Notes: generated from the sequence alone by a model not told the origin. A stretch of DNA of 64,000 nt from Nonomuraea helvata (GCF_039535785.1 NZ_BAAAXV010000005.1:620001-684000), one strand, 5' to 3'. Shown: positions 25,431 to 34,413, counted from the stretch's first letter. Program-made: numbers and translations.

Positions 25431-26707
25431 CGGTTGTGCGCTCCTTATCAGATGAGCTCGAACTGCCTCCGCCGCGCTCGGCGATCAGGAGCCTGGGCAG
25501 TGGCCGGCGCTTCATGCACTACAACCGGCTCGCCGCCGTCGTACTGGCCGTCAACACGGGGTTCCTCGTCCACGCGATCACCGCCGGCTGGTGGGACGAC
25601 CCGAGCACTCTGTCCCTCCTGGTAGTCGCCAATGTCACCCTGGCCGTGCTGATCCGCCAGCAGTACGTCATCAACCTGCTCTTTCACGTGGCCACCGATG
25701 CCCCCGTCCGCTGGCCGCTGGCGGTCCGGCGCATTCTTGGCAAGGTCTACCATTTCGGTGGACTACACGTCGGCGGGGCGGTCGCGGCCACCCTGTGGTT
25801 CGCCTTCCTCGCCGGGGTGATGACCGTGCACCCCGCCGGGGTCTCCGCGGGGCTGCTCACGCTCACGTACGCGATCCTGGCGCTGCTGGTCGCGATGGTG
25901 GTCTTCGCGCTGCCCTCGCTGCGGGCGCGGCGCCACAACGTGTTCGAGGTCGTGCACCGGTTCGGCGGCTGGACGGTGCTCGCCCTGTTCTGGGCGCATG
26001 CGCTGCTGACCGCAGCCCACCAGGCGACGTTCTGGGCGCTCACGGCCATCACCCTCAGCATCGCGCTGCCGTGGCTGCGCCTGCGGCGCGTGCCGGTCCG
26101 GATCTCCAGGCCGTCGTCGCACGTGGCCCTGCTCGGGTTCGACTACGGCGTCACGCCGTTCGCGGGCTCGTCGACCACCGTGAGCCGTAACCCGCTGCTT
26201 GAGTGGCATTCCTTCGCCAATGTGCCCACCCCCGGCAGGAACGGCTTCCGGCTCACCGTCTCGCGGGCCGGCGACTGGACGGGGTCGCTGATCGACGACG
26301 GTCCCTCTCACCTGTGGGTCAAGGGCATACCGACGGCCGGCGTCGGCAACATCGACAAGCTGTTCGCGCGCGTCGTCTGGGTGGCCACGGGCAGCGGCAT
26401 CGGCCCGTGCCTGCCGCACCTGCTGTCCCGCGACACGCCGTCGCGGCTGGTCTGGTCGACACGGCACCCCCGCACGACATACGGCGACGAACTGGTGGAG
26501 GAGATCCTCGCCGTGCAGCCGGACGCGGTCGTCTGGGACACCGATGCCAACGGCAAGCCCGACCTTCTGGCCCTGGCCTACCGGGTGTATGTGGAGTTCG
26601 ACGCCGAGGCGATCATCTGCATCTCCAACAAGAAGACCACATGGCACCTCGTCGAACAACTTGAGATGCGAGGTGTCCCCGCGTACGGAGCGATCTGGGA
26701 TTCCTGA
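25427..26707 (+). CDS. Six-helix membrane protein with NAD/FAD reductase-like C-terminus (TmpA/TmpL-like)
   Basis: In this 426-residue protein, residues about 30-220 hold six hydrophobic helices (LAAVVLAVNTGFLVHAI, LSLLVVANVTLAVLI, VGGAVAATLWFAFLAGV, LTYAILALLVAMVVFAL, WTVLALFWAHALL, ALTAITLSIALPWL). Histidines such as VVHRFGGW and FWAHALL could bind haem, as in ferric-reductase-type proteins. The C-terminal half resembles a ferredoxin-NADP-reductase fold with an ATGSGIGPCLPHLLS nucleotide-binding motif. The family is known mainly from fungal TmpA/TmpL. Coupled translation with the adenylating enzyme suggests that an activated acyl or aminoacyl substrate is reduced or otherwise processed at the membrane. 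Confidence 0.75.
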   Translation: MTVVRSLSDELELPPPRSAIRSLGSGRRFMHYNRLAAVVLAVNTGFLVHAITAGWWDDPSTLSLLVVANVTLAVLIRQQYVINLLFHVATDAPVRWPLAVRRILGKVYHFGGLHVGGAVAATLWFAFLAGVMTVHPAGVSAGLLTLTYAILALLVAMVVFALPSLRARRHNVFEVVHRFGGWTVLALFWAHALLTAAHQATFWALTAITLSIALPWLRLRRVPVRISRPSSHVALLGFDYGVTPFAGSSTTVSRNPLLEWHSFANVPTPGRNGFRLTVSRAGDWTGSLIDDGPSHLWVKGIPTAGVGNIDKLFARVVWVATGSGIGPCLPHLLSRDTPSRLVWSTRHPRTTYGDELVEEILAVQPDAVVWDTDANGKPDLLALAYRVYVEFDAEAIICISNKKTTWHLVEQLEMRGVPAYGAIWDS

Positions 26708-26739
26708 CCTGACAGCGCGTGATCTCTGGAGGATGATCC

Positions 26740-27516
26740 ATGGCTTTCCGAACACTGACGGTCGACGACAATGATGGGATCGTGACGCTCGCCATTGACA
26801 GGCCCGGCGTGCTCAACGCCCTGTCCCGGCAGACCCTCACCGAGCTGCAACGCTTCCTCACCGGCCTGACCGGCTTCCGCGGGATGATCCTCACCGGTTC
26901 GGGAGAACGCGCCTTCGTCGCCGGTGCCGACATCCGGGAGATGGCGGCGATGACGCCGGAGGAGGGCGAGGAATTCGGCAGGCTGGGCCAGGAGGTCACC
27001 CGGCTGATCGAGGCGGCGCCGTTCCCGGTGATCGCCTGCGTGAATGGGTACGCGCTCGGGGGCGGGTGTGAGCTGGCCATGGCCTGCGACTACATCTACG
27101 CGACGGCGGACGCCGTATTCGGCCAACCGGAGGTACGGCTCGGGCTGATCCCCGCCTTCGGCGGATGCGTGCGGCTGCAACGCCACGTCGCCCCCGGCCG
27201 GGCCAGGGAGATGATCTACACGGGCCGCAACGTCGATGCCGGGGAGGCCCTGCGGATCGGCCTGGTCAACCGGGTGTTCGTGACCAGGGAGGAGATGCTG
27301 GAGGCGGCGTACGAGTCGTTAGCGCTGGTCTCAGCGAACTCGCCGGTCGCCGTGGCGTTGTCCAAGGAGGTCGTCAACGACTCGCGCGGCCGGGAGATCG
27401 GCGCCGCGCTCGACATCGAGGCGCACGCCTTCCGCCGAGCGTTCACCAGTGAGGACATGCACGAGGGCACGCAAGCCTTCCTGAGCAAGCGAAGGCCCGC
27501 TTTCCCGGGAAAGTAA
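26740..27516 (+). CDS. Enoyl-CoA hydratase/isomerase family protein
   Basis: This 258-residue crotonase-fold protein starts at ATG 26740 with GGAGGA upstream. It has the oxyanion-hole segments FVAGADIREM and YALGGGCELAMACDY, and the conserved PEVRLGLIPAFGG region. Both Glu positions used by enoyl-CoA hydratases (in GCELA and QPEVRLG) are present, so hydration of a 2-enoyl-CoA is credible. It lies 32 bases after the membrane reductase and is probably co-transcribed with it, which hints that the module handles acyl-CoA substrates. Confidence 0.85.
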   Translation: MAFRTLTVDDNDGIVTLAIDRPGVLNALSRQTLTELQRFLTGLTGFRGMILTGSGERAFVAGADIREMAAMTPEEGEEFGRLGQEVTRLIEAAPFPVIACVNGYALGGGCELAMACDYIYATADAVFGQPEVRLGLIPAFGGCVRLQRHVAPGRAREMIYTGRNVDAGEALRIGLVNRVFVTREEMLEAAYESLALVSANSPVAVALSKEVVNDSRGREIGAALDIEAHAFRRAFTSEDMHEGTQAFLSKRRPAFPGK

Positions 27517-27531
27517 CCTCCTTCCTCTCAC

Positions 27532-28053
27532 ATGGGTGTGGACATGACCGACGCGCATGCGGCACTCCTGCGGGCGCTGTACGACGAGCACGCGCCCGCG
27601 CTGTGGCGCTTCGTTGTCCGCTTGACCGGCGACAACCAGTTCGCCCATGACGTCGTCCAGGAAACGCTGCTACGAGCGTGGAAGAGTCCAGAGGTCTTCC
27701 ACAAGGGTGACACGGCGACGCGCGCCTGGCTGTACACCGTGGCCAGGAACGTGGTGATCGACCATAGCCGCAGCGCTCGGGTACGCCGGGAAGTCGGCAC
27801 CGACCGGCTCCCCGAAACGTCCAGCGCCGACCAGATCGACGCCACACTCGACGCCTGGCTGGTCACCGACGCCCTCGCGCAACTGTCGGAGAACCACAGG
27901 ACCGTCATCGTGCGCGCCTATTATGGCGGCGAATCCGTCGCCGAGCTCGCCGACGAGCTCGACCTGCCGCCCGGCACGGTGAAGTCGAGACTGCACTACG
28001 CTCTCAGGGCCCTGCGACTTGCGCTGCAGGAAAGGGGGGTTACCACTCATTGA
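27532..28053 (+). CDS. ECF-subfamily RNA polymerase sigma factor
   Basis: This 173-residue sigma-70 family protein (start ATG 27532 or 27544) has region 2 with HDVVQETLLRAWKSPEVF and ARAWLYTVARNVVIDHSRS. Region 4 has LSENHRTVIVRAYYGGESVAELADELDLPPGTVKSR split over its helix-turn-helix. Its last codons overlap the anti-sigma start, the usual arrangement for an ECF pair of the SigK/SigL type. It follows the hydratase by only 15 bases and may share its transcript. Confidence 0.92.
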   Translation: MGVDMTDAHAALLRALYDEHAPALWRFVVRLTGDNQFAHDVVQETLLRAWKSPEVFHKGDTATRAWLYTVARNVVIDHSRSARVRREVGTDRLPETSSADQIDATLDAWLVTDALAQLSENHRTVIVRAYYGGESVAELADELDLPPGTVKSRLHYALRALRLALQERGVTTH

Positions 28054-28724
28054 TGTCCTCAACGGATCCGTACGCGGAATGGGATGCGGCGTACGTCTTT
28101 GGGGCCCTGTCACCCCGCGAACGACTCGAGTACGAAGAGCACCTGAACGGATGCGCCGCCTGCTCGCAGGCGGTCGCCTCGCTCGCCGGCATACCCGGCA
28201 TCCTCTCGGCCGTCCCGGCGGATCGCGCCCTGCGCCCGCCGCACGCCGACCCCTCGCCTGCCGAGGTACCGGCGAGTCTGCTGCCCAAGCTGATGGACTC
28301 CAGCCGGCGGTCCCGGCGGTGGGGCCGGATACGTGCCACCGCGGTCGCCATCGCGGCGGCCCTTGCCGGGCTGATGGCGTCCCCGCTCCTGCCCGAGCGG
28401 CAGGAGGCCGCCCTGCCGATGCTGCAGACGATTCCCAGCCCTGTCACCGCCGAGGTGCGCGTCATCCAGGAACCCTGGGGCACCCGAGTGGAGTTGACCT
28501 GCCGTTACGCCGTACCCGCCGCCCCTGCCCCACGCAAGACGTTCGAGTACGCCATGTACGTCACCGATGCGCTGGGCAGCAGTACCAGGCTGGCTACCTG
28601 GATGGCGTCGCCCGACACCACGACCATGCCCGTCGGCACGACCGGGCTGACCAAGAAGCAAATCAGAAGCATCGACGTCCGGCTGACCAAGGACGGGCGC
28701 ATCTTGCTCGACAGGCACCTGTAG
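28053..28724 (+). CDS. Membrane-bound zinc-finger anti-sigma factor
   Basis: The roughly 223-residue protein begins at ATG 28053, sharing a base with the sigma-factor stop (TGATG). The N-terminal zinc-binding anti-sigma domain has the H-x3-C-x2-C motif in HLNGCAAC. A single transmembrane helix (ATAVAIAAALAGLMASPLL, about residues 98-116) leads to an extracytoplasmic domain of about 110 residues (EVRVIQEPWGTRVELTCRY ...) resembling the sensor domain of mycobacterial RskA/RslA proteins. It should sequester the ECF sigma factor until the outer domain is triggered. Confidence 0.88.
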   Translation: MSSTDPYAEWDAAYVFGALSPRERLEYEEHLNGCAACSQAVASLAGIPGILSAVPADRALRPPHADPSPAEVPASLLPKLMDSSRRSRRWGRIRATAVAIAAALAGLMASPLLPERQEAALPMLQTIPSPVTAEVRVIQEPWGTRVELTCRYAVPAAPAPRKTFEYAMYVTDALGSSTRLATWMASPDTTTMPVGTTGLTKKQIRSIDVRLTKDGRILLDRHL

Positions 28725-28743
28725 CGGCCGGTTCCGACGGCTG

Positions 28744-28807
28744 GTGACCGCCTCCGGACAGCCGCCCATCCGGCTGCACGATCTACGACATAGCGCCCGC
28801 GTGTACG
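28744..28807 (+). pseudogene. Tyrosine-recombinase remnant
   Basis: The plus strand encodes VTASGQPPIRLHDLRHSA followed by RVYVR. PPIRLHDLRHSA is the box II H-x-L-R-H motif of phage-type integrases. Nothing else of the enzyme is visible, and the reading frame runs directly into unrelated sequence. It marks a lost integrative element. Confidence 0.5.
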
Positions 28808-28900
28808 TCAGGGCTCGCTCGGTACGGCGTCCAGCAGGGCGCACAGCTCATCCGTCACGTCGTCGAGCGAACCGGAGCCGTCGACCACCAGGTCGGGGTG
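28808..28900 (-). pseudogene. 3-prime fragment of a P-loop kinase-like gene
   Basis: On the minus strand the sequence reads RHPDLVVDGSGSLDDVTDEL then CALLDAVPSEP and a stop at 28808. This resembles the C-terminal part of small P-loop kinases (the DLVVDTT...EVA pattern). The upstream part is missing where an aldo/keto reductase fragment begins. Confidence 0.35.
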
Positions 28901-28902
28901 CC

Positions 28903-29718
28903 TGGATCTACGGGCGGGGACACAGCGAAAGGATGCTCGGGCAGTTGGTCAAGCGGCACCCGGACCGCCGCCTCTACCTCGCGACCAAGCCCCCGCCGAA
29001 GGATCGAACCTGGCCATCCACCCGCGACTCCAAACTGGCCGAGGTGTACCCACCGGATCATCTCTTGGAATACCTGCACCGCAGCCTCGAAGGGCTGGCC
29101 ATGCCATCCGTCGACCTGTTCCAGTTCCACGTCTGGGAGGACGCCTGGGCACACGACGCGTCCTGGCAGGACGCCGTCACCGAGATGAAGGAACGCGGGC
29201 TGATCAAAGGTGTCGGGATCAGCGTCAACCGATGGGAACCCTGGAACGTCCTTCAGACGCTGAGCACCGGGCTGATCGACACGGTGCAGGTCATCTACAA
29301 CATCTTCGACCAGGCCCCCGAAGACGAACTGTTCCCGGCCTGCCGTGAGCTGGACGTCGCGGTGATCGCTCGGGTGTCCTTCGACGAAGGCACACTCACC
29401 GGCACTCTCACCCGGGACACCCGCTGGCCCGAAGGTGACTGGCGCAACACGTACTTCGTGCCCGAGAACCTCATCCCGAGTGTGGAGCGCGCCGAACGGC
29501 TGGCGCGGATCGCGCCCGAGAGCATGACCATGCCCGAACTCGCCCTCCGCTTCATCCTCGCCAACCCCGACGTCGCCACCGTCATCCCCGGCATGCGCAA
29601 GCACACGCACGTGCACGCCAACATCGCCGCCAGCGACGGCGAACCACTGAGCGACGAACTGATGGCGCGGTTGCGCGAGCATCGCTGGGACCGCCGACCC
29701 ACTGCGTGGTCGCAATGA
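28903..29718 (+). pseudogene. 5-prime-truncated aldo/keto reductase
   Basis: Similarity to the AKR family starts abruptly at YGRGHSERMLGQLVKRHP, the segment that normally follows the catalytic Asp/Tyr of DTADVYG. It then continues in full (YLATKPPPK, SVDLFQFHVWED, GLIKGVGISVNRWEP, MTMPELALRFILANPDVATV). About 55 N-terminal residues, including catalytic Asp, are absent. In their place lie an integrase fragment and a kinase fragment. A peptide could be translated from ATG 28933, but no active barrel is expected. Its end overlaps the sulfotransferase start (ATGA). Confidence 0.7.
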
Positions 29719-30440
29719 GTACCGCGCCGAAGCCCATCGTGCTGTGGGCGGTTCCTCGGTCGCGGTCCACGGCGTTCCTGCGCATCATGCTCGAGCGCGG
29801 CGATCTCGAGGTGCTCCACGAGCCGTTCTCGTACCTGCAGGTGGACGGGCACTTCGAGGTGGCGGGCCGGCGGGTCACGTCGGCGATCGAGCTGCTCGAC
29901 GTGATCCTCGAGGTCAATGCCAACGAGCGCCGGGTGTTCGTCAAGGAGACCTCCGACTACACGTACACGCCGCTGCTCGAGGACGGACGCCTGTACAGCG
30001 AGGTCGTCAACACCTTCATGATCCGGGAGCCGCGGGGGGCGATCTCATCGCACTACGCCATGAACCCCGACGCCACCCTGGACGAGTACGGATTCGAGTA
30101 CCTGCACGTCATTTTCGATGCCGTGCGGTCGGCCATCGGCGAGGTCCCGCTGGTGATCGACGGTGACGATCTCGTGTCCGATCCGGAGGCGACGGTCCGG
30201 ACCTACTGTGAGCGGGTCGGGCTCGAGTTCAAGTCCGAGGCGTTGCGCTGGGATCCCGGGCAGCGCGCGAACTGGCAGCGTACGGATCGGTGGCATGCGG
30301 AGGTGGCCGAGAGCAGCGGGCTGGAGGCCAAGACGTCCAAGCGGCGTGAGACGCCCGACACGAACGCGCACCTGCGCCGCGTCGCCGAGTACCACCAACC
30401 GTTCTACGACGCGCTCGCCCGCCACCGCCTCGCCGGCTAG
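29715..30440 (+). CDS. Sulfotransferase-family protein
   Basis: The 241-residue protein starts at ATG 29715, overlapping the truncated reductase stop. The N-terminal WAVPRSRSTAFLRIMLE is the 5-prime phosphosulfate-binding loop of PAPS sulfotransferases. MIREPRGAISSHYAM supplies the 3-prime phosphate-binding region. The likely reaction is sulfate transfer from PAPS to a small molecule, but the acceptor is unknown. The gene may have lost its original promoter context, since it is coupled to a broken gene. Confidence 0.75.
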   Translation: MSTAPKPIVLWAVPRSRSTAFLRIMLERGDLEVLHEPFSYLQVDGHFEVAGRRVTSAIELLDVILEVNANERRVFVKETSDYTYTPLLEDGRLYSEVVNTFMIREPRGAISSHYAMNPDATLDEYGFEYLHVIFDAVRSAIGEVPLVIDGDDLVSDPEATVRTYCERVGLEFKSEALRWDPGQRANWQRTDRWHAEVAESSGLEAKTSKRRETPDTNAHLRRVAEYHQPFYDALARHRLAG

Positions 30441-30659
30441 TGGCAATGCCGGTTCGTCAAGGTTCTGGGGCGGTCGTCAAGGTTGTCCTCACGCCCGCTG
30501 ACCATCAACCCAAGCTTCATACTCACGTTGAGTGGCGCGGAACAGAGAAGTCCCAGCTGCCGATGTGCGTACTTCTCACTTACGTGGCTGCTTCTGGTCG
30601 CACATGATGGAGTTGGACTCATCGATGACTAGATCTCCTGTCACGATAAGGAAGGCATC

Positions 30660-30948
30660 ATGCCCCCTGCCATCGTCGGGCACGACGGCCCCCTCACCGA
30701 CCGCCACTTCCCGCTCGGTGACACGCCGACCACCTTCGGCCGCAGGCAAGACTGCAGCGTGGTGCTCTCCAGCGAACGAGCTTCGCGCCGCCACGCCGAG
30801 ATACGCCACGAGGCAGGGCGTTACATCCTGCACGACCTGGGAAGCCGAAACGGAACGCTGGTCAACGGCAGGCGCGTCACCTCACAGGTGCTCCAACCGG
30901 GCGACCTGATCACGATCGGCGACGAGCAGTTCCGCTTCCTGCCCTCAG
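30660..30948 (+). pseudogene. FHA-domain half of an IS-split FHA/FAD-monooxygenase gene
   Basis: ATG 30660 after AAGGAAGG opens an FHA phosphopeptide-binding domain. It shows FGRRQDCSVVL, SERASRRHAEI and DLGSRNGTLVNG, with the Arg, Ser and Asn that contact phosphothreonine. The domain ends GDEQFRFLPS, where an insertion sequence enters at 30949 after the target site CTCAG. As it stands the frame runs into the IS and stops at 30989. Joining base 30948 directly to 32615 keeps the frame and reads PSDDVATVYGAF into the monooxygenase. The intact gene would encode about 663 residues. The FHA half alone might still fold and bind phosphoprotein. Confidence 0.85.
30944..30948. repeat. Target-site duplication, left copy
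   Basis: CTCAG lies immediately outside the left terminal repeat of the IS and is repeated exactly at 32610-32614 outside the right end. Confidence 0.8.
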
Positions 30949-32609
30949 CTTGTCGTTTAACCTGCCTGCTCGCGGTGCTCGGTGAGTGATGCCGCGCGTT
31001 TGGCGGTCTTTCCCACCTCGTGATGACGGGCGGGGACGCGGTTCCTTGATCCCTTGGGGCGTCCGGGACCAGCGCTCGTGGGTTTGGGCGCACCGGCGGG
31101 CTGGGGCAGGCTCGTGCGGAGGTGGCGAAACCCCCGGCGGACGCGAGCGGGGGTGAGCCGCTCGGGCGGCAGCGGCCTCTCCCACGGGCGGCGAAGGTCT
31201 TCGGCGAGGAGGCGAGCGAGACGAAGCTGGGTGTAGGCGATAATGATCAGCCAGGTCCAGCGGTCAGCGGCGTAGGGGTCGCGGATCTTGGGGACGGTCC
31301 AGCCCAGGGTCTGCTTCCACATTCTGAACGTGTGCTCAAGATCGAACCTGCGCAGGAACGCCTGCCAGAGCCGATCCAGATGCGCGGCGGTGATGCCGAT
31401 GGCCGATGTCCACAGCCACACCGGCTTGGGATCACGTTCGCCGGACAGGTGCTCGACCCGCAGATGGATGAGGGTGCCCTCGATGACCGGGAGCTCGCCG
31501 ACATGATCGATCCAGGCGCTGCGGCGGCCCAGCCGAGGGTGTAGCCGGTCCCAGCAGGAGGCGACCGCCGTGCCGTACCGGCTGGTGGCGGTGCTCGTGA
31601 GGTGGGCCGGCTCGCCCCAGCTGGTCTCGTCCTTCATCCGGAACTCGCCTCCATGTTTGGGCGGACGTCCGCCACCGGGGCTGGCCAGCAGGAATTCCTC
31701 ACGCGATGGGGCGGGACGCAGCAGCACCCGGTCCGAGCGCAACCGGCCCAGCACCTCCACCGGCAGGCCGTCCAGGAGGAAGGCCAGTCGGGCGGTGTCG
31801 TATCCGGCGTCGACCACCAGCAGGATGTCCGGGTCGCCCTGACGCCACTGCCCGGCCTGGATCAGGCGGGCGACCAGGTCGCGAAGCTGGGTTGCGGTGA
31901 CGGCGGCCTCATCGTCGTCGGGGCCGAGCCGCACTGCGTCGAGCACCGCAGTCCAGGAGGTCCGGCCGGTCTCCAGTGCGGCGATCATCGAGTATGGCCA
32001 GCCGGGGATCATCTGATGCTCGTCCTTGCGGCGGCCGTAGGTGTGGCAGAACAGCCGTTCGGGGCTGGTCGGCGCGTCTGGCCGCAGCCACGCAGTCACA
32101 TCGGCGGCCAGGACGATCCGCCCGCCCGCCGCGCGCGGCAGCGGCACCGTAGCCAGGGCTCTGCGGAGCCGGCCGATCTCGATCCGGCCGTGGTTGATCG
32201 CGTCATACAAGGCGCCGTGACCGCGCCGGTGTTCGGGGGCCAGCGCCAGTCCGACCAGGCTGCGTACCGGCCCGTCGGCGCATAACACCGCCTCGGCCAG
32301 CTCGAACAGCTCATCCGCGCGCGCCGTCAGGCAGCCATATATCTCCTGGCGGAACTCCGACAACTCCGCCATCGCTTCGGCCCGCTCACCCTCCTGGCCC
32401 GATTCCAGGACAGCCGCCACCGCGGATGCCAGCATGGAGGACACAGCCACCGCCTCCTCTTCTTTGGGTTGACACCTTGAAGGTGGAGACGGTGGCTGGC
32501 CTGGGTCACGGCGACACGCCGTATCGCAGAGGACACAATCCGCTATGCCGGATAGATGACTCTCAGACCCGATCGCCACAAACGTCCAGGCCAGAGGTTA
32601 AAAGACAAG
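30949..32609. mobile_element. Complete insertion sequence with DDE transposase
   Basis: This 1661-bp element is bounded by terminal inverted repeats CTTGTCGTTTAACCT (30949-30963) and AGGTTAAAAGACAAG (32595-32609), which differ at one position. It is flanked by the 5-bp direct repeat CTCAG. One transposase gene fills the minus strand, and its stop codon lies inside the left repeat. The repeats and gene look intact, so it may still be mobile. It has split an FHA/FAD-monooxygenase gene. Confidence 0.88.
30957..32444 (-). CDS. IS transposase (DDE endonuclease superfamily)
   Basis: The roughly 495-residue protein starts at GTG 32444 with AGGAGG 8 bases upstream; the longer open frame lacks a comparable site. 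It resembles the large actinobacterial DDE transposases related to IS701/IS4. Candidate catalytic segments are VLAADVTAWLRPDA (first Asp), LLVVDAGYDTARLAFL (second Asp) and FDLEHTFRMWKQTLGW (Glu, the usual C-terminal E helix). The basic C-terminus (GRPKGSRNRVPARHH) should bind DNA. Confidence 0.85.
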   Translation of the reverse strand: MSSMLASAVAAVLESGQEGERAEAMAELSEFRQEIYGCLTARADELFELAEAVLCADGPVRSLVGLALAPEHRRGHGALYDAINHGRIEIGRLRRALATVPLPRAAGGRIVLAADVTAWLRPDAPTSPERLFCHTYGRRKDEHQMIPGWPYSMIAALETGRTSWTAVLDAVRLGPDDDEAAVTATQLRDLVARLIQAGQWRQGDPDILLVVDAGYDTARLAFLLDGLPVEVLGRLRSDRVLLRPAPSREEFLLASPGGGRPPKHGGEFRMKDETSWGEPAHLTSTATSRYGTAVASCWDRLHPRLGRRSAWIDHVGELPVIEGTLIHLRVEHLSGERDPKPVWLWTSAIGITAAHLDRLWQAFLRRFDLEHTFRMWKQTLGWTVPKIRDPYAADRWTWLIIIAYTQLRLARLLAEDLRRPWERPLPPERLTPARVRRGFRHLRTSLPQPAGAPKPTSAGPGRPKGSRNRVPARHHEVGKTAKRAASLTEHREQAG

Positions 32610-32614
32610 CTCAG
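32610..32614. repeat. Target-site duplication, right copy
   Basis: CTCAG adjoins the right terminal repeat and matches the copy at 30944-30948. The pair dates the IS as a simple insertion rather than a rearranged junction. Confidence 0.8.
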
Positions 32615-34317
32615 ACGACGTCGCGACAGTCTACGGCGCATTCCCGCTGCCGCGTGCGAGCGGACCCGCCCCATCGGTCGATCCGGGGCCGGTACTCCGG
32701 GTGACCGTCTCCGGCGGTGGGCCCGTCGGGCTGAGCTTCGCGCTCCTCCTGGAGCACCTCATGGGATCACGGGTCGTCGTCACTGTTTACGACGGCCGCT
32801 GGACCCAGAACGGTGCTCAGGTCGCGTGGAAGGGGCAAGATCAGGGAAATGTACGGCGCCAGCAGGTCGTCACGGTGCAGAGCCGCCAGTACCTCAACCT
32901 CCCCCACCCGGTGCAGACTCGGCTGTTCAAGCCCGGGGCGTACTCCGAGATGTGGCCGCCCGGCCCCGACTCCATCCGAGGACAAGCCCCGCGCAACCTC
33001 CGCATCGCCTACATCGAGGACACGCTCCTGGAGATGGCCGGCGAGAAGTCCGACCGCATCCGGCTCGTCCCCACCCGCTTCGATCCCGACGAGCATGGCG
33101 ACACCGCGAAGCAGGATCATGTGCTCGCCATCTGCGAGGGTGGCCGTTCTCGCACGCGGGAGCATTTCACCGGCAAGTTCGGCACCGCCGACAGCTCGAT
33201 CTACTCCCTGAACGGCAAGCACCTGCAGGATGTCGTGCTGGGCTTACGCGTCAAGTCCGACCTGCCTGACGCCATGTCGGTCCTGCTGACCGTGGCCCAG
33301 AACCGCTACCTGCTCAACGCCCTGGGCGGCGAGGGTTTCCTCAACATGCGACTCACCGACGAGGAGGCCGAGGAGGTCATCGGCATCGATCCCGTCCGTC
33401 GCGTGTTCGAGGAGTGTGTCGCCGCCAACCCGTGCATGATGGGCCGCACCGACGACGGCGACTTCCACTGCTCCACTCACGGCACCTTGTTCCTGCCCGC
33501 CCTGATCAAAGGGTCCGCCCTGTGGCGGCGGGTGCAGGAAGGGCTGGCGATGTTCGGCGTGGCCGAGCACAACCTCAGCGCCGTCACCGCCTTCCGGCTC
33601 GACATGGTGCAGCGGCCGCGCTTCACCGCGCACCTGCACCCCCCTACGTCCGCCACTCCGGGCACCTACGGCTTCCTGCTCGGCGACGCCGCCAACGCCA
33701 TCCATTTCTGGCCGGGGCGCGGGCTCAACAGCGGGCTGGCCTCGGCCATCTCTCTGGCCCGGTCGCTCAGCCAGGCCTGGCGCGGGCGGGCCTTCCGCGA
33801 CGCGGACTTCATCCGCCACGAGGCAGCCATGGCGATGCTCCAGTACCGGCACAAGAGCCGTGCCTGGCAGGCGATGGTCACTACCGACGAGGATGGCGTC
33901 ACCCGTGCCATCAAGGACAACATCGCCAGAGGCTGCGCCGACGCGCAGGCCGCTCCGAGGTCCGACGCGCAGGTCGCGGCGGACATCGACACACTGATGA
34001 ACCGGCTCGGGATCGTCCGGGGCCGTCTGTCACAGCGCGTCTCCGGCCTGCCTGACGACGCCGCCCTGCGGGCCCACCTCGGCCGGCTGTCGGCTGAGAC
34101 TCTTCGCATCCTGGTCATCAGCGACGCGTGGGACACAGTGGTCATGGGCGGGGAAGAGGTCGACATCGACATCTTCTACCGCGAGGAGCCCGCGTCCGCT
34201 TCGGGTGGAGAACCTGTGTGGGCTCCACGACTCGCCAGCGAGCGCGAACAGCACACCAGGCTGATCTCCAGGTCGGCAATCCGATCGCCACGGACAACGG
34301 CACAGGCCCCCCGGTAG
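32615..34317 (+). pseudogene. FAD-monooxygenase half of the IS-split FHA fusion gene
   Basis: This half carries the FAD-dependent monooxygenase domain. It shows dinucleotide-binding VTVSGGGPVGLSFALLLEH, the RQQVVTVQSRQYLNL region, and the second FAD motif LLGDAANAIHFWPGRGLNSG, characteristic of kynurenine-3-monooxygenase/MICAL-like enzymes. A helical C-terminal region follows (to GGEEVDIDIFYREEP). A GTG at 32701 could restart translation just before the Rossmann motif, so activity may persist without the FHA part. Frame analysis shows it was continuous with the FHA domain at 30660. The substrate is not evident. Confidence 0.8.
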
Positions 34318-34413
34318 ACATCGCCGCAGGTCAGCTCACTGCTTCTCTCGAGGCCTCCACCTCCGTCCGGAGCTGGATAGGCTCCAAGCCATGGCCTCGA
34401 TTGACGTGACCCG

